Shown: positions 50,724-61,555 of the stretch, in pieces
How the letters are laid out: each line of letters starts with the position of its first letter
How positions within the stretch are numbered: the stretch's first letter is position 1
Assembly (NCBI GenBank): GCA_902515565.1
Contig: CABXVR010000002.1
Span: forward strand, 1 to 64,000
Reading direction: 5' to 3'
Length of the DNA: 64,000 nt
From: an uncultured Bacteroidota bacterium
GTDB taxonomy: Bacteria; Bacteroidota; Bacteroidia; Flavobacteriales; Flavobacteriaceae
The notes under the pieces: generated by a model
Seen by the model: only the letters and a program-made list of their open reading frames with translations
Told to the model about the DNA's origin: nothing
Database searches by the model: none
Made by a program: the position numbers and the translations under genes

Positions 50724-53321
50724 TTAAATATCTAACTTTTTTTTAAGTTCGCTAAGTTTAAGTAAAGCCTCAACTGGTGTTAATGAGTTAATATCAATTT
50801 TTGATATTTCATCTTTCAACTCCTCCAAAACAGGATTATCTAAATTAAAAAACTGAAGTTGAATATCGTCTTTTATTGACTTAACCTTCCCAGTTAACTC
50901 CTCATTAGAATGTGATTTTTCTAGTTTTTTCAAAATCTGATGAGCCTTATTTAAAACCTTTGAAGGCATACCAGCCATTTTAGCAACATGTATTCCAAAG
51001 CTATGTTCACTACCTCCTGGAACTAATTTTCTTAAAAACAAAACATCATTTTTTTCTTCCTTTACAGAAACATTAAAATTCTTTATTCGTTTGAAAGAGG
51101 AAGTCATTTCATTTAGCTCATGATAATGTGTTGCAAAAAGAGTTTTTGGTTTGGATATGTTATCGTGTAAAAACTCGCTAATAGCCCAAGCTATTGATAT
51201 TCCATCATAGGTACTTGTTCCTCTTCCTATTTCATCTAGAAGAATCAAACTTCTACTAGAAATATTATTTAATATGGATGCAGTTTCATTCATTTCTACC
51301 ATGAAAGTAGACTCTCCCATGGAAATATTATCACTTGCTCCAACTCTAGTAAATATTTTATCAAACCAACCCATTCTTACGGATTTTGCAGGTACAAAAC
51401 TACCCATTTGAGCCATTAAAACAATTATTGCTGTTTGCCTTAATATGGCAGATTTACCCGACATATTAGGCCCAGTAATCATTATAATTTGTTGTTTATC
51501 TGCATCTAAAAAGACATCATTAGAAATGTAAGATTCATGTGCCTTTAATTGTTTTTCAATAACAGGATGTCTGCCATCTTTGATGTCCAAATCATGAGAG
51601 TCATCTATGATAGGTTTGCAGTAATCATTCTCTATTGATAGTTGACTAAACCCAGATAAACAATCTAATTTTGCAATTAAAAACGAATTATTTTGAACCT
51701 CCTTTATAAAGCCGCCCATCCATTGAACTAAATCATTAAAAATTTGAATTTCAAGAGTCATTATTTTTTCTTCAGCACCAAGTATCTTAGATTCATACTC
51801 CTTTAATTCTTCAGTAATATATCTTTCTGCACTTACTAATGTTTGTTTTCTTATCCAATGCTCTGGGACCTTATCTTTATGAGTGTTTCTGACCTCTATG
51901 TAGTATCCAAACACGTTATTTGAAGCTATTTTTAGAGATGTAATACCTGTCGCTTCACTTTCTCTAACTAGCATTTTATCTAACACCTCTTTGCCTGAAA
52001 AAGCAATATTTCTTAATTCTTTTAACTCCTTTGAATATTCAGAAGATATAGAATTTCCTTTTAAAATATTAACTGGAGCTTCTTCCAAAAGAGTTTCTTT
52101 AATCCTATCCCTTAACTTATCACAATTACTTAAGGTAACTCCGATTTCTTTTACAGAAGCATTAGTAGATTTTTCTGCAAGTGATTTAATTGGAATAATT
52201 GCCTCAAGAGAATTTTTTAATTGAATTACTTCTCTGGGGCTAATTTTAAAAGTAGCAACTTTAGAAATGAGTCTTTCTATATCACCAATTAATTTAATAT
52301 GATGTTGGATTTGATTTAAAGAATTTAAATCTTGAATAAAAAACTCAACCACTTCTTGGCGACTATTTATTTCTTTAAGATCTTTTAGGGGAAGTGCTAA
52401 CCATCTTTTAAGTAGTCTACCACCCATTGGAGATATTGTTTTATCGATAACATCAATTAAAGTAACCGCATTTAAATTATTTGAATTAAAAAGCTCTAAG
52501 TTTCTTGTGGTAAATCTATCCATCCATACATAATCCTCTTTTGGTATTCTTTTAATTGAAGATATATGATTAATTTTCTGGTGTTGTGTTTCACTTAAAT
52601 AATGCATAATAGCTCCTGCGGCTATAACACCATCATTTAAATTTTCAATTCCAAAGCCTTTAAGGTTCTTAGTTTTAAAATGCGTACAGATAGACTCTTT
52701 AGCAAAGTCATGTTGAAAGACCCAGTCTTCAAGATAAAAAAGTTGATATGGGTAGCTAAATTTTGAGCTGAAGTCTTGTTTTTTTTGTTTGGAAACTAAT
52801 ATTTCACTGGGATTAAAATTTTGAAGAAGCTTATCTACTTCGTCAACTGTTCCTTGAGAAATTAAAAACTCTCCTGTGGAAACATCTAAGAAAGAGATTC
52901 CAATCTGTTTTCCTAGGCTAATTGCAGCTAAAAAATTATTTGTTTTTGGAGAAAGCACTTCATCTATAATAGCTAGACCTGGTGTTATTAGCTCTGTTAC
53001 TCCTCTTTTAACTATCGTTTTAGTAAGCTTAGGATCTTCAAGCTGGTCACATATAGCAACTCTTAATCCGGCCTTTACTAGCTTAGGCAGATATGTATTT
53101 AATGAGTGGTGAGGGAAACCTGCAAGTTCTGTTTCACTAGAGCTGCCAGCACCTCTTTTAGTTAGAATAATTCCAAGTATTTTTGCAGTTTTAATTGCAT
53201 CCTGTCCAAAGGTTTCGTAAAAATCTCCAACTCTAAAAAGTAACAATGCATCAGGATATTTTACCTTGATAGCATTATATTGCTTCATTAAAGGGGTTAT
53301 TTTTTTTACTGTTTTAGACAA
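50724..53321 (-). CDS. mutS: DNA mismatch repair protein MutS
   Basis: TPLMKQYNAIKVKYPDALLLFRVGDFYETFGQDA, TGPNMSGKSAILRQTAIIVLMAQMG, DEIGRGTSTYDGISIAWAI. Confidence 0.97.
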   Translation of the reverse strand: MSKTVKKITPLMKQYNAIKVKYPDALLLFRVGDFYETFGQDAIKTAKILGIILTKRGAGSSSETELAGFPHHSLNTYLPKLVKAGLRVAICDQLEDPKLTKTIVKRGVTELITPGLAIIDEVLSPKTNNFLAAISLGKQIGISFLDVSTGEFLISQGTVDEVDKLLQNFNPSEILVSKQKKQDFSSKFSYPYQLFYLEDWVFQHDFAKESICTHFKTKNLKGFGIENLNDGVIAAGAIMHYLSETQHQKINHISSIKRIPKEDYVWMDRFTTRNLELFNSNNLNAVTLIDVIDKTISPMGGRLLKRWLALPLKDLKEINSRQEVVEFFIQDLNSLNQIQHHIKLIGDIERLISKVATFKISPREVIQLKNSLEAIIPIKSLAEKSTNASVKEIGVTLSNCDKLRDRIKETLLEEAPVNILKGNSISSEYSKELKELRNIAFSGKEVLDKMLVRESEATGITSLKIASNNVFGYYIEVRNTHKDKVPEHWIRKQTLVSAERYITEELKEYESKILGAEEKIMTLEIQIFNDLVQWMGGFIKEVQNNSFLIAKLDCLSGFSQLSIENDYCKPIIDDSHDLDIKDGRHPVIEKQLKAHESYISNDVFLDADKQQIIMITGPNMSGKSAILRQTAIIVLMAQMGSFVPAKSVRMGWFDKIFTRVGASDNISMGESTFMVEMNETASILNNISSRSLILLDEIGRGTSTYDGISIAWAISEFLHDNISKPKTLFATHYHELNEMTSSFKRIKNFNVSVKEEKNDVLFLRKLVPGGSEHSFGIHVAKMAGMPSKVLNKAHQILKKLEKSHSNEELTGKVKSIKDDIQLQFFNLDNPVLEELKDEISKIDINSLTPVEALLKLSELKKKLDI

Positions 53322-53439
53322 TGTAGAGTAGTTTTAAATATTTATTTTTACCAACATAATATCATGTGTTGCTAATGTAACTAATATTTATTTTTTTAAA
53401 AAGACATTAAAAAAAGATATTATAAATAATTTTTCTAAA

Positions 53440-53961
53440 ATGAGAAAATTAAAAAACAGTGAGCTAAACAGAATTAGCCCCAAAGAATACAAAGAAGCTG
53501 TTAAAAGTCCTGTCATTGTTGTGCTTGATAACATTAGAAGTTTAAACAACATTGGAAGTGTTTTCAGAACTAGTGATGCTTTTATGGTAGAAAAAATATA
53601 CCTATGTGGGATAACAGCAATACCACCTCACAAAGACATTAATAAGACTGCCTTAGGCAGTACAGATAGTGTAGAATGGGAACATATAACAAGTACTATA
53701 GAATTAGTAAATCAATTAAAAAAACAAGGTGTAAAGGTTATATCAATTGAGCAATGTGAAGGCTCTAGTAAACTTAATGAATACACGTTTGAAAAAGATG
53801 AAAAATATGCCTTTATATTTGGAAATGAAATTAAAGGGGTGGATCAAGAAGTAATTAACCAAAGTGATGATGTTATTGAAATTCCTCAGCTTGGAACCAA
53901 GCATTCTTTAAATATTTCAGTTAGTGTAGGGGTTGTACTTTGGAACTCAGTTTTTAAATAA
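53440..53961 (+). CDS. TrmH/SpoU family RNA methyltransferase
   Basis: VVLDNIRSLNNIGSVFRTSDAF, FIFGNEIKGVDQEVI, IPQLGTKHSLNISVSVGVVLW. Confidence 0.92.
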   Translation: MRKLKNSELNRISPKEYKEAVKSPVIVVLDNIRSLNNIGSVFRTSDAFMVEKIYLCGITAIPPHKDINKTALGSTDSVEWEHITSTIELVNQLKKQGVKVISIEQCEGSSKLNEYTFEKDEKYAFIFGNEIKGVDQEVINQSDDVIEIPQLGTKHSLNISVSVGVVLWNSVFK

Positions 53962-53969
53962 GAAACTAA

Positions 53970-55094
53970 TTACTGACAAATAGATTTTAATATGCTCAAA
54001 TAATCTATTCTGTTATTTACAAAATCCATATTATTAATGTCAATGATTTTTATATTTAAATCGGTTTGAGTTTTGTGAAAATCAAGATATCCTGAGTTAA
54101 TATTTTTCAAATACTTTGAATCTATATTTTGTTCGTAATCTCTACCGCGTTTTTTAATATTTTCTTTTAATCTGTCAATATTTTGATTAAGATATATATA
54201 TAAATCAGGTTTGAGAATATCTTTATACATAGAGAAAAATAGCTTTCTATATAATGCAAACTCATCCTCACTTAAAGTTATTTTAGAAAATATCAATGAT
54301 TTAAATATATCATAGTCACTAACAATAGAATCATTAAAAATATTTAGTTGTGACAAGTCATCAGTAATTTGCTGATATCTTTCTGCTAAAAAAGACATCT
54401 CTAATGTAAATGCATACCTATCTGGATCTTTATAGAATTTTGGGAGAAAAGGATTATCTGCAAATCTTTCTAAAATCAATTTTGAGTTAAAATCTATAGA
54501 TATTTTTTTAGCAAGAGAAGTTTTACCAGCTCCAATATTTCCTTCAATAGCTATATATTTAAACTTAGAAATATCAAATTGATCCTTTGGGTTAGTTAAA
54601 ATTTCACGGAGTTTTTCCACATCACCACTCTTACACAACTTTAATAATTCATTTGAGGTTTTATTTAAAATTGGGTGGTTTATATTTGGATCAATATCGT
54701 TTAATGGAGCTAAAACAAATTCACGCAAATGCATAGAGGGGTGAGGTACAGTTAATAGATTGTTTTTGATAACCTGGTCCTCGATTAATATAATATCAAG
54801 ATCAATTATTCTTGATTCATACACATTTTTATCGCTCCTAGTTCTGCCAAGTTTTGCTTCGATATTTAGAAGAGATTGTAATGTGTTATTTGGATCATCA
54901 TTTGAGAAAAAAGAAATACATATATTATAAAAATCATCGCCTTTAAAACCTACAGCTTTTGTTTTATATATAGAAGATATTGAGGATACAATAGAGATTT
55001 CTAAATGGATTAAATCAATTGCATCTTGGAGGTTTTGCAGCTTATCTCCAATATTAGAGCCAATAGAAATATGATATTTATTAAAAGATTTCAT
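53970..55094 (-). CDS. folK: fused HPPK (FolK) / deoxynucleoside kinase
   Basis: N-term HISIGSNIGDKLQNLQDAI...ESRIIDLDIILIEDQ...VPHPSMHLREFVLAPLNDI; C-term IAIEGNIGAGKTSLAKKIS...ERFADNPFLPKFYKDPDRYAF...KRGRDYEQ. Confidence 0.93.
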   Translation of the reverse strand: MKSFNKYHISIGSNIGDKLQNLQDAIDLIHLEISIVSSISSIYKTKAVGFKGDDFYNICISFFSNDDPNNTLQSLLNIEAKLGRTRSDKNVYESRIIDLDIILIEDQVIKNNLLTVPHPSMHLREFVLAPLNDIDPNINHPILNKTSNELLKLCKSGDVEKLREILTNPKDQFDISKFKYIAIEGNIGAGKTSLAKKISIDFNSKLILERFADNPFLPKFYKDPDRYAFTLEMSFLAERYQQITDDLSQLNIFNDSIVSDYDIFKSLIFSKITLSEDEFALYRKLFFSMYKDILKPDLYIYLNQNIDRLKENIKKRGRDYEQNIDSKYLKNINSGYLDFHKTQTDLNIKIIDINNMDFVNNRIDYLSILKSICQ

Positions 55095-55158
55095 TGGTAC
55101 AAATTAAACAAAAAGAAATTCAAAATGTTATATTTACTTTAAATAATATTTTGAATTA

Positions 55159-55863
55159 ATGACAGTAAAAAATAAAATATTAGCACAAAAAATATATCTT
55201 ATTCTTGGGGCTTTATTTATCACATCTTTAGTTGTTTCTAACTTAATATTTCAAAAATTTTTTTATTGGCATCCATTTGATATAAAAATATTTGGGGTGG
55301 ATTTATTTATTCTTTCTGTAGGCATTTTACCCTACCCTATCACCTTTTTAATTACAGACTTAATTAGTGAGATATACGGAAAACAAAAAGCTAATCAGAT
55401 GGTAACTGTTGGGATTTTTGCATCTATTTTTTCAATTTTGATAATCTTAGTGGCAGATTCTGTCCCTGCAATTGTAGATTCTCCTGTTGGAGATGAATTA
55501 TTTTCAAAAGTGTTTGGAAGTACAATAATCGCTGTATTCGCAAGCATGATAACTTACCTGTTTGCTCAATTTGTAGATATTCATATTTATCATTTTTGGA
55601 AAAACCTGACCAAAGGTAAAATGCTTTGGCTTAGAAATAATTTTTCAACTTTTTTCTCACAATTTGTAGATACTTTTACCATTACATTCTTGCTCTGTGC
55701 ATTTGAAGTATTAAACTGGGATCAGTTTATGGGATTACTTATTTCTGGATTTTTATTTAAGGTTATAATTGCTCTTATTGATACTCCGTTTTTATACTTA
55801 GGGGTATATTTTTTTAGAAGAAAGTTTAATCTTAAAATAAATGAAGAAATTAATATTGATTGA
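55159..55863 (+). CDS. queuosine precursor transporter (YhhQ family)
   Basis: Multi-TM; VGILPYPITFLITDLISEIYGKQKANQMV, WLRNNFSTFFSQFVDTFTITFL. Confidence 0.9.
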   Translation: MTVKNKILAQKIYLILGALFITSLVVSNLIFQKFFYWHPFDIKIFGVDLFILSVGILPYPITFLITDLISEIYGKQKANQMVTVGIFASIFSILIILVADSVPAIVDSPVGDELFSKVFGSTIIAVFASMITYLFAQFVDIHIYHFWKNLTKGKMLWLRNNFSTFFSQFVDTFTITFLLCAFEVLNWDQFMGLLISGFLFKVIIALIDTPFLYLGVYFFRRKFNLKINEEINID

Positions 55864-55867
55864 TTTT

Positions 55868-56659
55868 TCAAAAAGATACTTCCACGACAAAACCTTCATG
55901 AGACCTAACATTAAAAACTTTGTTTTCTTCAAAAATTAAGTATTGACCTTTAATTCCTTTCAAAGTTCCTTTTATCTCATTTGTTTTTATAAGTTTTTGA
56001 GTGAGTGGTTTAATTGGATATTCTTTTACTGGGAAATTAATATCTGTTGGGCTATTACTTTGAATATAATATTCAAGAGCTTCATTTGGGATATGTTTTT
56101 TAATATCTTCTTTACAGGATATTAAATCAAGCTCATTAGATTCATTAGTTAACATTTTTCTCCAATTGGTCTTATCGCTTATAAACTCTTTTATGGCAAC
56201 TTCTGTTATCCCAGCTAAATATCTATTTGGAACCTCGACTAGTTCAACTGCTTGATGAGCTCCCTGATCAATCCACCTAAATGGAACTTGAGTCTTCCTA
56301 GTTACACCAACTTTAATTTGACCTGTATTAGCTAAGTAAACAATATGTGGTTGGAGTTGAACACTTTTTTCATAATCTAGATCTCTATCTTCAATATTTA
56401 AATGGGCTTTACTTAGTTCTGGTTTAATTATCCAATCTCCAGCCTGGGGTTGTTCAAAGAAACAGTTTTTACAATATCCTTGTCTAAAGATTTCTTTTTC
56501 TCTTTCACAACTTAAACAAAAATAATGTAGGAACTTTATTGAAACTTCTTTTTCTAGTAGATCATTAAGGCAAATGAAATCATCATCAAATTCCATATAA
56601 TATTTTATAGGACTTTTAAACTCACTCTGCATTTTTCTGATAACACCTTGAAATTTCAT
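55868..56659 (-). CDS. DUF2797 family protein
   Basis: C-x2-C...C-x2-C zinc-ribbon-like N-terminus and VYLANTGQIKVGVTR...RWIDQGAHQAVELVEVPNRYLAGITEVAIKEFISDKTNWRKML. Confidence 0.82.
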   Translation of the reverse strand: MKFQGVIRKMQSEFKSPIKYYMEFDDDFICLNDLLEKEVSIKFLHYFCLSCEREKEIFRQGYCKNCFFEQPQAGDWIIKPELSKAHLNIEDRDLDYEKSVQLQPHIVYLANTGQIKVGVTRKTQVPFRWIDQGAHQAVELVEVPNRYLAGITEVAIKEFISDKTNWRKMLTNESNELDLISCKEDIKKHIPNEALEYYIQSNSPTDINFPVKEYPIKPLTQKLIKTNEIKGTLKGIKGQYLIFEENKVFNVRSHEGFVVEVSF

Positions 56660-56701
56660 GAAAATATTACTAATTTTAGTATTCTATAAATATATGAAAA
56701 A

Positions 56702-58210
56702 ATGGTAAATCCTTTTATTAATACAGTAACCTCTTGGTTTCTAAAAAAACGGATTCATCAAATTGAATTGTTCATAAAATATCCGAACGAAGTTCAAAAC
56801 GAATTACTTTTAAAACTACTAAATACAGCTAAAAATACTTCAATCGGAAAACTATTTGATTTTAATTCTATTAATAGTTACAAAGAGTTTAGCGAAAGAG
56901 TTCCTGTTACAACTTATGAAGAAATTTCAGAAATTATTGAAAGATCTAGAAAAGGAGAAAAAAATATTTTTTGGAACACAGAAATTAAATGGTTCGCTAA
57001 ATCTAGTGGAACTACAAATTCTAAAAGTAAATTTATTCCTATCAGTCAAGAATCTTTAGACTATTGTCATTATGCTGCAAATAAAGATTTACTATGTCTG
57101 TATCTATCAAATAATGAAAACTCAAAATTGTTTGAAGGAAAAAATCTTCGATTAGGCGGAAGCAAATCAACCTATTCTGAAAATGGTAGCATATATGGTG
57201 ACCTCTCTGCAATTTTAATTGAAAATATGCCAATCTGGGCAGATTTTAGTAGTACCCCGGGAAAAAACGTTGCATTAATGAGTGATTGGGAATATAAAAT
57301 GGACGCCATAATTAATGAAACAGTAATGGAAAATGTTACAAGTTTAGCAGGAGTTCCGTCATGGATGCTAACACTACTAAATAGAACATTAGAGGTTACA
57401 AAAAAAAGTTCTATTAACGAAATTTGGCCAAACTTAGAAGTCTATTTTCACGGTGGCGTTAGTTTTAACCCATACTTAAATCAATATAACTCTATACTCA
57501 AGTCTGATAAAGTAAAATATTACGAAATTTATAATGCATCAGAGGGGTTTTTTGCAGTACAAGACTCTAACGATTCAAAAGATCTTTTATTGATGTTAGA
57601 TTATGGAATATATTATGAATTTATTCCAATGGATGATAACCAAAAAGAAACAATTATTAATCTGTCTCAAGTAGAGCTAAACAAAAACTATGCAATTGTT
57701 ATTACTACTAACGCAGGTCTTTGGAGATATAAAATTGGTGATACAATTCGATTTAAATCATTAAACCCATATAGAATAGTAGTAACAGGAAGAACAAAAC
57801 ATTTTATAAATGTATTTGGTGAAGAAGTTATTATTGAAAACAGTGACAATGCAATTAAAAATTTATGTAAAAAAAAGAATTTAGAAGTTGTTGAATACAC
57901 AGTAGCTCCTGTGTTTATGGACGGAAAGAATAAAGGAAGACATCAATGGTTAATTGAGTTCAAAAAACCTCCATCTAAAATGCAAGAGATATCAAGCCTA
58001 ATTGACGAACTCTTAAAATCTGAAAACTCAGATTACGAAGCAAAGAGGTATAATAATATTTCTTTAGACAAACCAGAAATTATCATTGGCAAAAAAGGAG
58101 TATTTTACAGGTGGATGAAAAAAAGAAATAAGTTAGGAGGTCAAAATAAAATTCCAAGACTATCTAACTCTAGGGAATATATTGAGGAGTTATTAAAACT
58201 CAATATTTAA
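56702..58210 (+). CDS. GH3 family (auxin-responsive promoter/acyl-amido synthetase-like) protein
   Basis: [64 protein letters not shown]. Confidence 0.9.
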   Translation: MVNPFINTVTSWFLKKRIHQIELFIKYPNEVQNELLLKLLNTAKNTSIGKLFDFNSINSYKEFSERVPVTTYEEISEIIERSRKGEKNIFWNTEIKWFAKSSGTTNSKSKFIPISQESLDYCHYAANKDLLCLYLSNNENSKLFEGKNLRLGGSKSTYSENGSIYGDLSAILIENMPIWADFSSTPGKNVALMSDWEYKMDAIINETVMENVTSLAGVPSWMLTLLNRTLEVTKKSSINEIWPNLEVYFHGGVSFNPYLNQYNSILKSDKVKYYEIYNASEGFFAVQDSNDSKDLLLMLDYGIYYEFIPMDDNQKETIINLSQVELNKNYAIVITTNAGLWRYKIGDTIRFKSLNPYRIVVTGRTKHFINVFGEEVIIENSDNAIKNLCKKKNLEVVEYTVAPVFMDGKNKGRHQWLIEFKKPPSKMQEISSLIDELLKSENSDYEAKRYNNISLDKPEIIIGKKGVFYRWMKKRNKLGGQNKIPRLSNSREYIEELLKLNI

Positions 58211-59433
58211 GATGCTGCTTTTAATTTTTTTAAGCTAATTCTAGATAATTGCTTTTCTGCATATGATTTAGTCACAACTAATTTCTTGCTAGCCCCGCCC
58301 GGCATACTAAACATAGCGTCATTTAAAATTTCTTCACACAATGATCTTAAACCTCTAGCTCCTAAATTATAGTCTATAGCTTTTTCAACAATATAATCTA
58401 ATGCTGGTTCTCTAAACTGAAGATCGATATCATCCATTTTAAATAATTTTACGAATTGCTTAATTATTGCATTTTTTGGAGTAGTTAGAATAGCTCTAAG
58501 AGCATTTTTATCTAACGGATTCATATAAGTTACTACTGGTAATCTTCCAATTATTTCAGGGATTAATCCGAAATCTTTTAAGTCTTTTGGATTAATATAC
58601 TGCAGTAAGTTTTCTTTCAAAATAACTTCCTCTTTTGAAGATTTATAACCGATAGCAGCCATGTTTAATCTTTTTGAAATAAATCTCTCTATTCCAGAGA
58701 ACGCACCGCCAGCAATAAATAAAATATTTTCAGTATTTACCTCAATAAATTTTTGATCTGGGTGTTTTCTTCCTCCTTTAGGAGGGACATTTACTATAGT
58801 TCCTTCTAATAATTTAAGTAAAGCTTGTTGAACCCCTTCACCAGAAACATCTCTTGTAATAGATGGATTATCACTTTTTCTTGCAATCTTATCAATTTCA
58901 TCAATAAAAACTATTCCTCTTTCTGCTTTTTCTAAATTGTAATCTGCAGCTTGTAATAATCTTGTTAAAATACTTTCAACATCTTCACCTACATATCCTG
59001 CCTCTGTTAAAACAGTTGCATCTACAATTGCCAATGGAACATCTAACATTTTTGCAATACTTTTTGCAATCAAAGTTTTGCCAGTTCCTGTTTGACCAAC
59101 CATTATTATATTACTCTTTTGAATTTCAACATCATCATCAATTTGCTGATTTAATCTTTTGTAGTGGTTATATACTGAAACAGAGAGGATTTTTTTGGTA
59201 AAATCTTGACCAATTACATATTCATCTAGAAAGTTTTTAATTTCTTGGGGTTTGAGAAGTTTTTTTTGAGAAACCTCAGGGTTATTTAAATCTGATTTAG
59301 CCTCTTGAATAACAATCCCATTAGCTTGCTCGATACATTGATCACATATATGTGCATCAATTCCAGCAATTAACAGTTCAGTTTCTGCTTTTTTCTTTCC
59401 ACAAAAAGAACATTGTAATTCAGATTTGCTCAT
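58207..59433 (-). CDS. clpX: ATP-dependent Clp protease ATP-binding subunit ClpX
   Basis: [10 protein letters not shown] zinc finger, [56 protein letters not shown]. Confidence 0.97.
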   Translation of the reverse strand: MSKSELQCSFCGKKKAETELLIAGIDAHICDQCIEQANGIVIQEAKSDLNNPEVSQKKLLKPQEIKNFLDEYVIGQDFTKKILSVSVYNHYKRLNQQIDDDVEIQKSNIIMVGQTGTGKTLIAKSIAKMLDVPLAIVDATVLTEAGYVGEDVESILTRLLQAADYNLEKAERGIVFIDEIDKIARKSDNPSITRDVSGEGVQQALLKLLEGTIVNVPPKGGRKHPDQKFIEVNTENILFIAGGAFSGIERFISKRLNMAAIGYKSSKEEVILKENLLQYINPKDLKDFGLIPEIIGRLPVVTYMNPLDKNALRAILTTPKNAIIKQFVKLFKMDDIDLQFREPALDYIVEKAIDYNLGARGLRSLCEEILNDAMFSMPGGASKKLVVTKSYAEKQLSRISLKKLKAAS

Positions 59434-59445
59434 AGATAAATAAAT

Positions 59446-60120
59446 TTAAGATCTAGTAAGAATTTCATCAATCATACCGTATTCTAACGCTTTATCCGCT
59501 TTCATCCAGTAATCTCTATCACTATCTTTATAAACCTTGTCATATTTTTGACCAGAATGCTTACTAATAATTTTATATAATTCCTCTTTAAGAATTAATA
59601 TTTCTCTTGCGGTTATTTCAATATCACTGGCTTGACCTTGAGCACCACCCAAAGGTTGGTGAATCATGACTCTGGAGTGTGTTAATCCACTTCTTTTACC
59701 TTTCTCGCCTGCACACAATAAAACAGCCCCCATTGATGCTGCCATTCCTGTACAAATAGTTGCTACATCAGGTTTTATTAATTGCATTGTATCATATATA
59801 CCAAGACCAGCGTAAACACTACCACCTGGAGAGTTTATATAAATTTGAATATCCTTTGAAGAATCCGTACTCTCTAAAAATAAAAGCTGTGCTTGAATTA
59901 TGTTAGCTACTTGATCATTTATTGCAGTTCCCATGAAAATTATTCTATCCATCATAAGTCTTGAAAAGACATCAAAAATAGCAATATTCATTTGTCGTTC
60001 TTCAATAATGTTAGGGGTTAAAGAACTAGGATACATACTACTGATAATTTTGTTGTAATAAGTACTATTAATACCTTGGTCTTTTATAGCAAACTTTTCA
60101 AACTCTTTAGAATAATCCAT
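59446..60120 (-). CDS. clpP: ATP-dependent Clp protease proteolytic subunit
   Basis: IYINSPGGSVYAGLGIYDTMQ, GMAASMGAVLLCAGEKGKR, SRVMIHQPLGGAQGQASDIEI. Confidence 0.97.
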   Translation of the reverse strand: MDYSKEFEKFAIKDQGINSTYYNKIISSMYPSSLTPNIIEERQMNIAIFDVFSRLMMDRIIFMGTAINDQVANIIQAQLLFLESTDSSKDIQIYINSPGGSVYAGLGIYDTMQLIKPDVATICTGMAASMGAVLLCAGEKGKRSGLTHSRVMIHQPLGGAQGQASDIEITAREILILKEELYKIISKHSGQKYDKVYKDSDRDYWMKADKALEYGMIDEILTRS

Positions 60121-60159
60121 ACGATTTAATAATTTATTTAAATATACTGATTTTAAAAA

Positions 60160-61485
60160 TTAGGCACCATAAACTTCTTTAACGAATTTTTCGTAAGAAA
60201 GTTTCTTCGCTTTTAAATTTACATTTTCTTTGAAAAAAGATAATATTTTTTGACTAGTTAATTGCTCAGATATTCTCTTTACTTCATCTTGATTAGAAAG
60301 AACTCTAGTTACAATATCTTCCAATTCTTTATCTCCAGGATTAGTTTGCCCATACTGTAGCATTTGATTGGTGATCATTTCTTTAGTGTAAGATTTGATC
60401 TCATCCATATTAACTTGAAGTTTGTTTTCGGTAATAATTTTTCCTTCAATTAACTGATATCTCATACTTTTTTCAGACTTTTCATATTCTGCTTTAGCTT
60501 CTTCAAGAGTAAGATCTTTTTCTCCTGCTGTTTGCATCCATTTATGCAAGAAATCTGAGGGTAAAACAAATTTAGTGTTATCTAAAAGATACTCGGTAAC
60601 ATCATTTAACAACTTTTGATCAGACTGCTGTACAAATTGTTTTTCTGCATCTTCAGCGATTTTTTTCTTCAACTCAGTAGCAGTTTTCACAATACCTTTG
60701 CCAAAAAGTTTATCAAATAATTCAACATCTAAATCTGCTGGTTCTCTAAAATTTATTTCTTCAATGGAAAGCTCAAGTTCAATTTTTAAATTTTCCGCTT
60801 TTTCTGTTGAAATTTTTAATGCACTAACCAAATCTGCCTGATTCACAAACAAATTATTAGTTTTGATTGTGATTTTATCACCAACCTTAAGTCCAGTGAT
60901 GGCTTTAGCAGTAGATTTACTTTTAATTTTGTCCAATTTAAAAGTAAACTTGTTGTTGATTTCTTCATCTTCATTAACAAACAATGCAGTAATCTCATCT
61001 GATTTAGAAATCTCTTTTTTGCTAATTAATTTTCCATATTGATTTTGAATATTAGCAATTTGGTCATTAATCATTTTGTCATCAGCAGTAATTGTGTAGC
61101 TAGTTACTGGTTTCTTAAATTTTAGATTAACATCAAAAACTGGAGTTAAACCAACCTCAAAATCAAAATTAAGTTCTCCAGAATTCCAATCAATATCATC
61201 ATTAGATACTGGAAGTGGACTACCTAAAATATCAAGTTTTTCTGTAACTAAATACTTTCTTAATTCTTCTTGGATAATTTTATTTACCTCATCAACAATA
61301 ACTGCTTTTCCATATTGTTTTTTAACCAATCCAAGGGGAATATGTCCTTTTCTAAAGCCTGGCATATTTGCTGTTTTAGAATAATTAACTAATATCTCAT
61401 TTACTTTTTCAGAATAATCCTTTTCAATTAATTGGACACTAATTAAGGAATGTTGTTTACCTAGACTTTTTTTAGAAATTTTCAT
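60160..61485 (-). CDS. tig: trigger factor
   Basis: MPGFRKGHIPLGLVKKQYGKAVIVDEVN signature; tig-clpP-clpX order. Confidence 0.93.
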   Translation of the reverse strand: MKISKKSLGKQHSLISVQLIEKDYSEKVNEILVNYSKTANMPGFRKGHIPLGLVKKQYGKAVIVDEVNKIIQEELRKYLVTEKLDILGSPLPVSNDDIDWNSGELNFDFEVGLTPVFDVNLKFKKPVTSYTITADDKMINDQIANIQNQYGKLISKKEISKSDEITALFVNEDEEINNKFTFKLDKIKSKSTAKAITGLKVGDKITIKTNNLFVNQADLVSALKISTEKAENLKIELELSIEEINFREPADLDVELFDKLFGKGIVKTATELKKKIAEDAEKQFVQQSDQKLLNDVTEYLLDNTKFVLPSDFLHKWMQTAGEKDLTLEEAKAEYEKSEKSMRYQLIEGKIITENKLQVNMDEIKSYTKEMITNQMLQYGQTNPGDKELEDIVTRVLSNQDEVKRISEQLTSQKILSFFKENVNLKAKKLSYEKFVKEVYGA

Positions 61486-61508
61486 TTTTTGCTTTAAAAA
61501 TTGGGTCG

Positions 61509-61539
61509 CAAAAATACAATAAATTTTAGATTAGGGCAA
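61509..61539 (-). promoter_or_regulatory. putative Bacteroidetes-type promoter of tig-clpP-clpX
   Basis: Minus strand TTG-N20-TATTTTTG, 23 nt upstream of the tig ATG. Confidence 0.6.
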
Positions 61540-61555
61540 GACTATAATTACAGAT

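Noticed and set aside
55095-55158. Possible preQ1 riboswitch upstream of the queuosine precursor transporter
   Set aside because: 64-nt leader has no recognisable preQ1 aptamer core or terminator.
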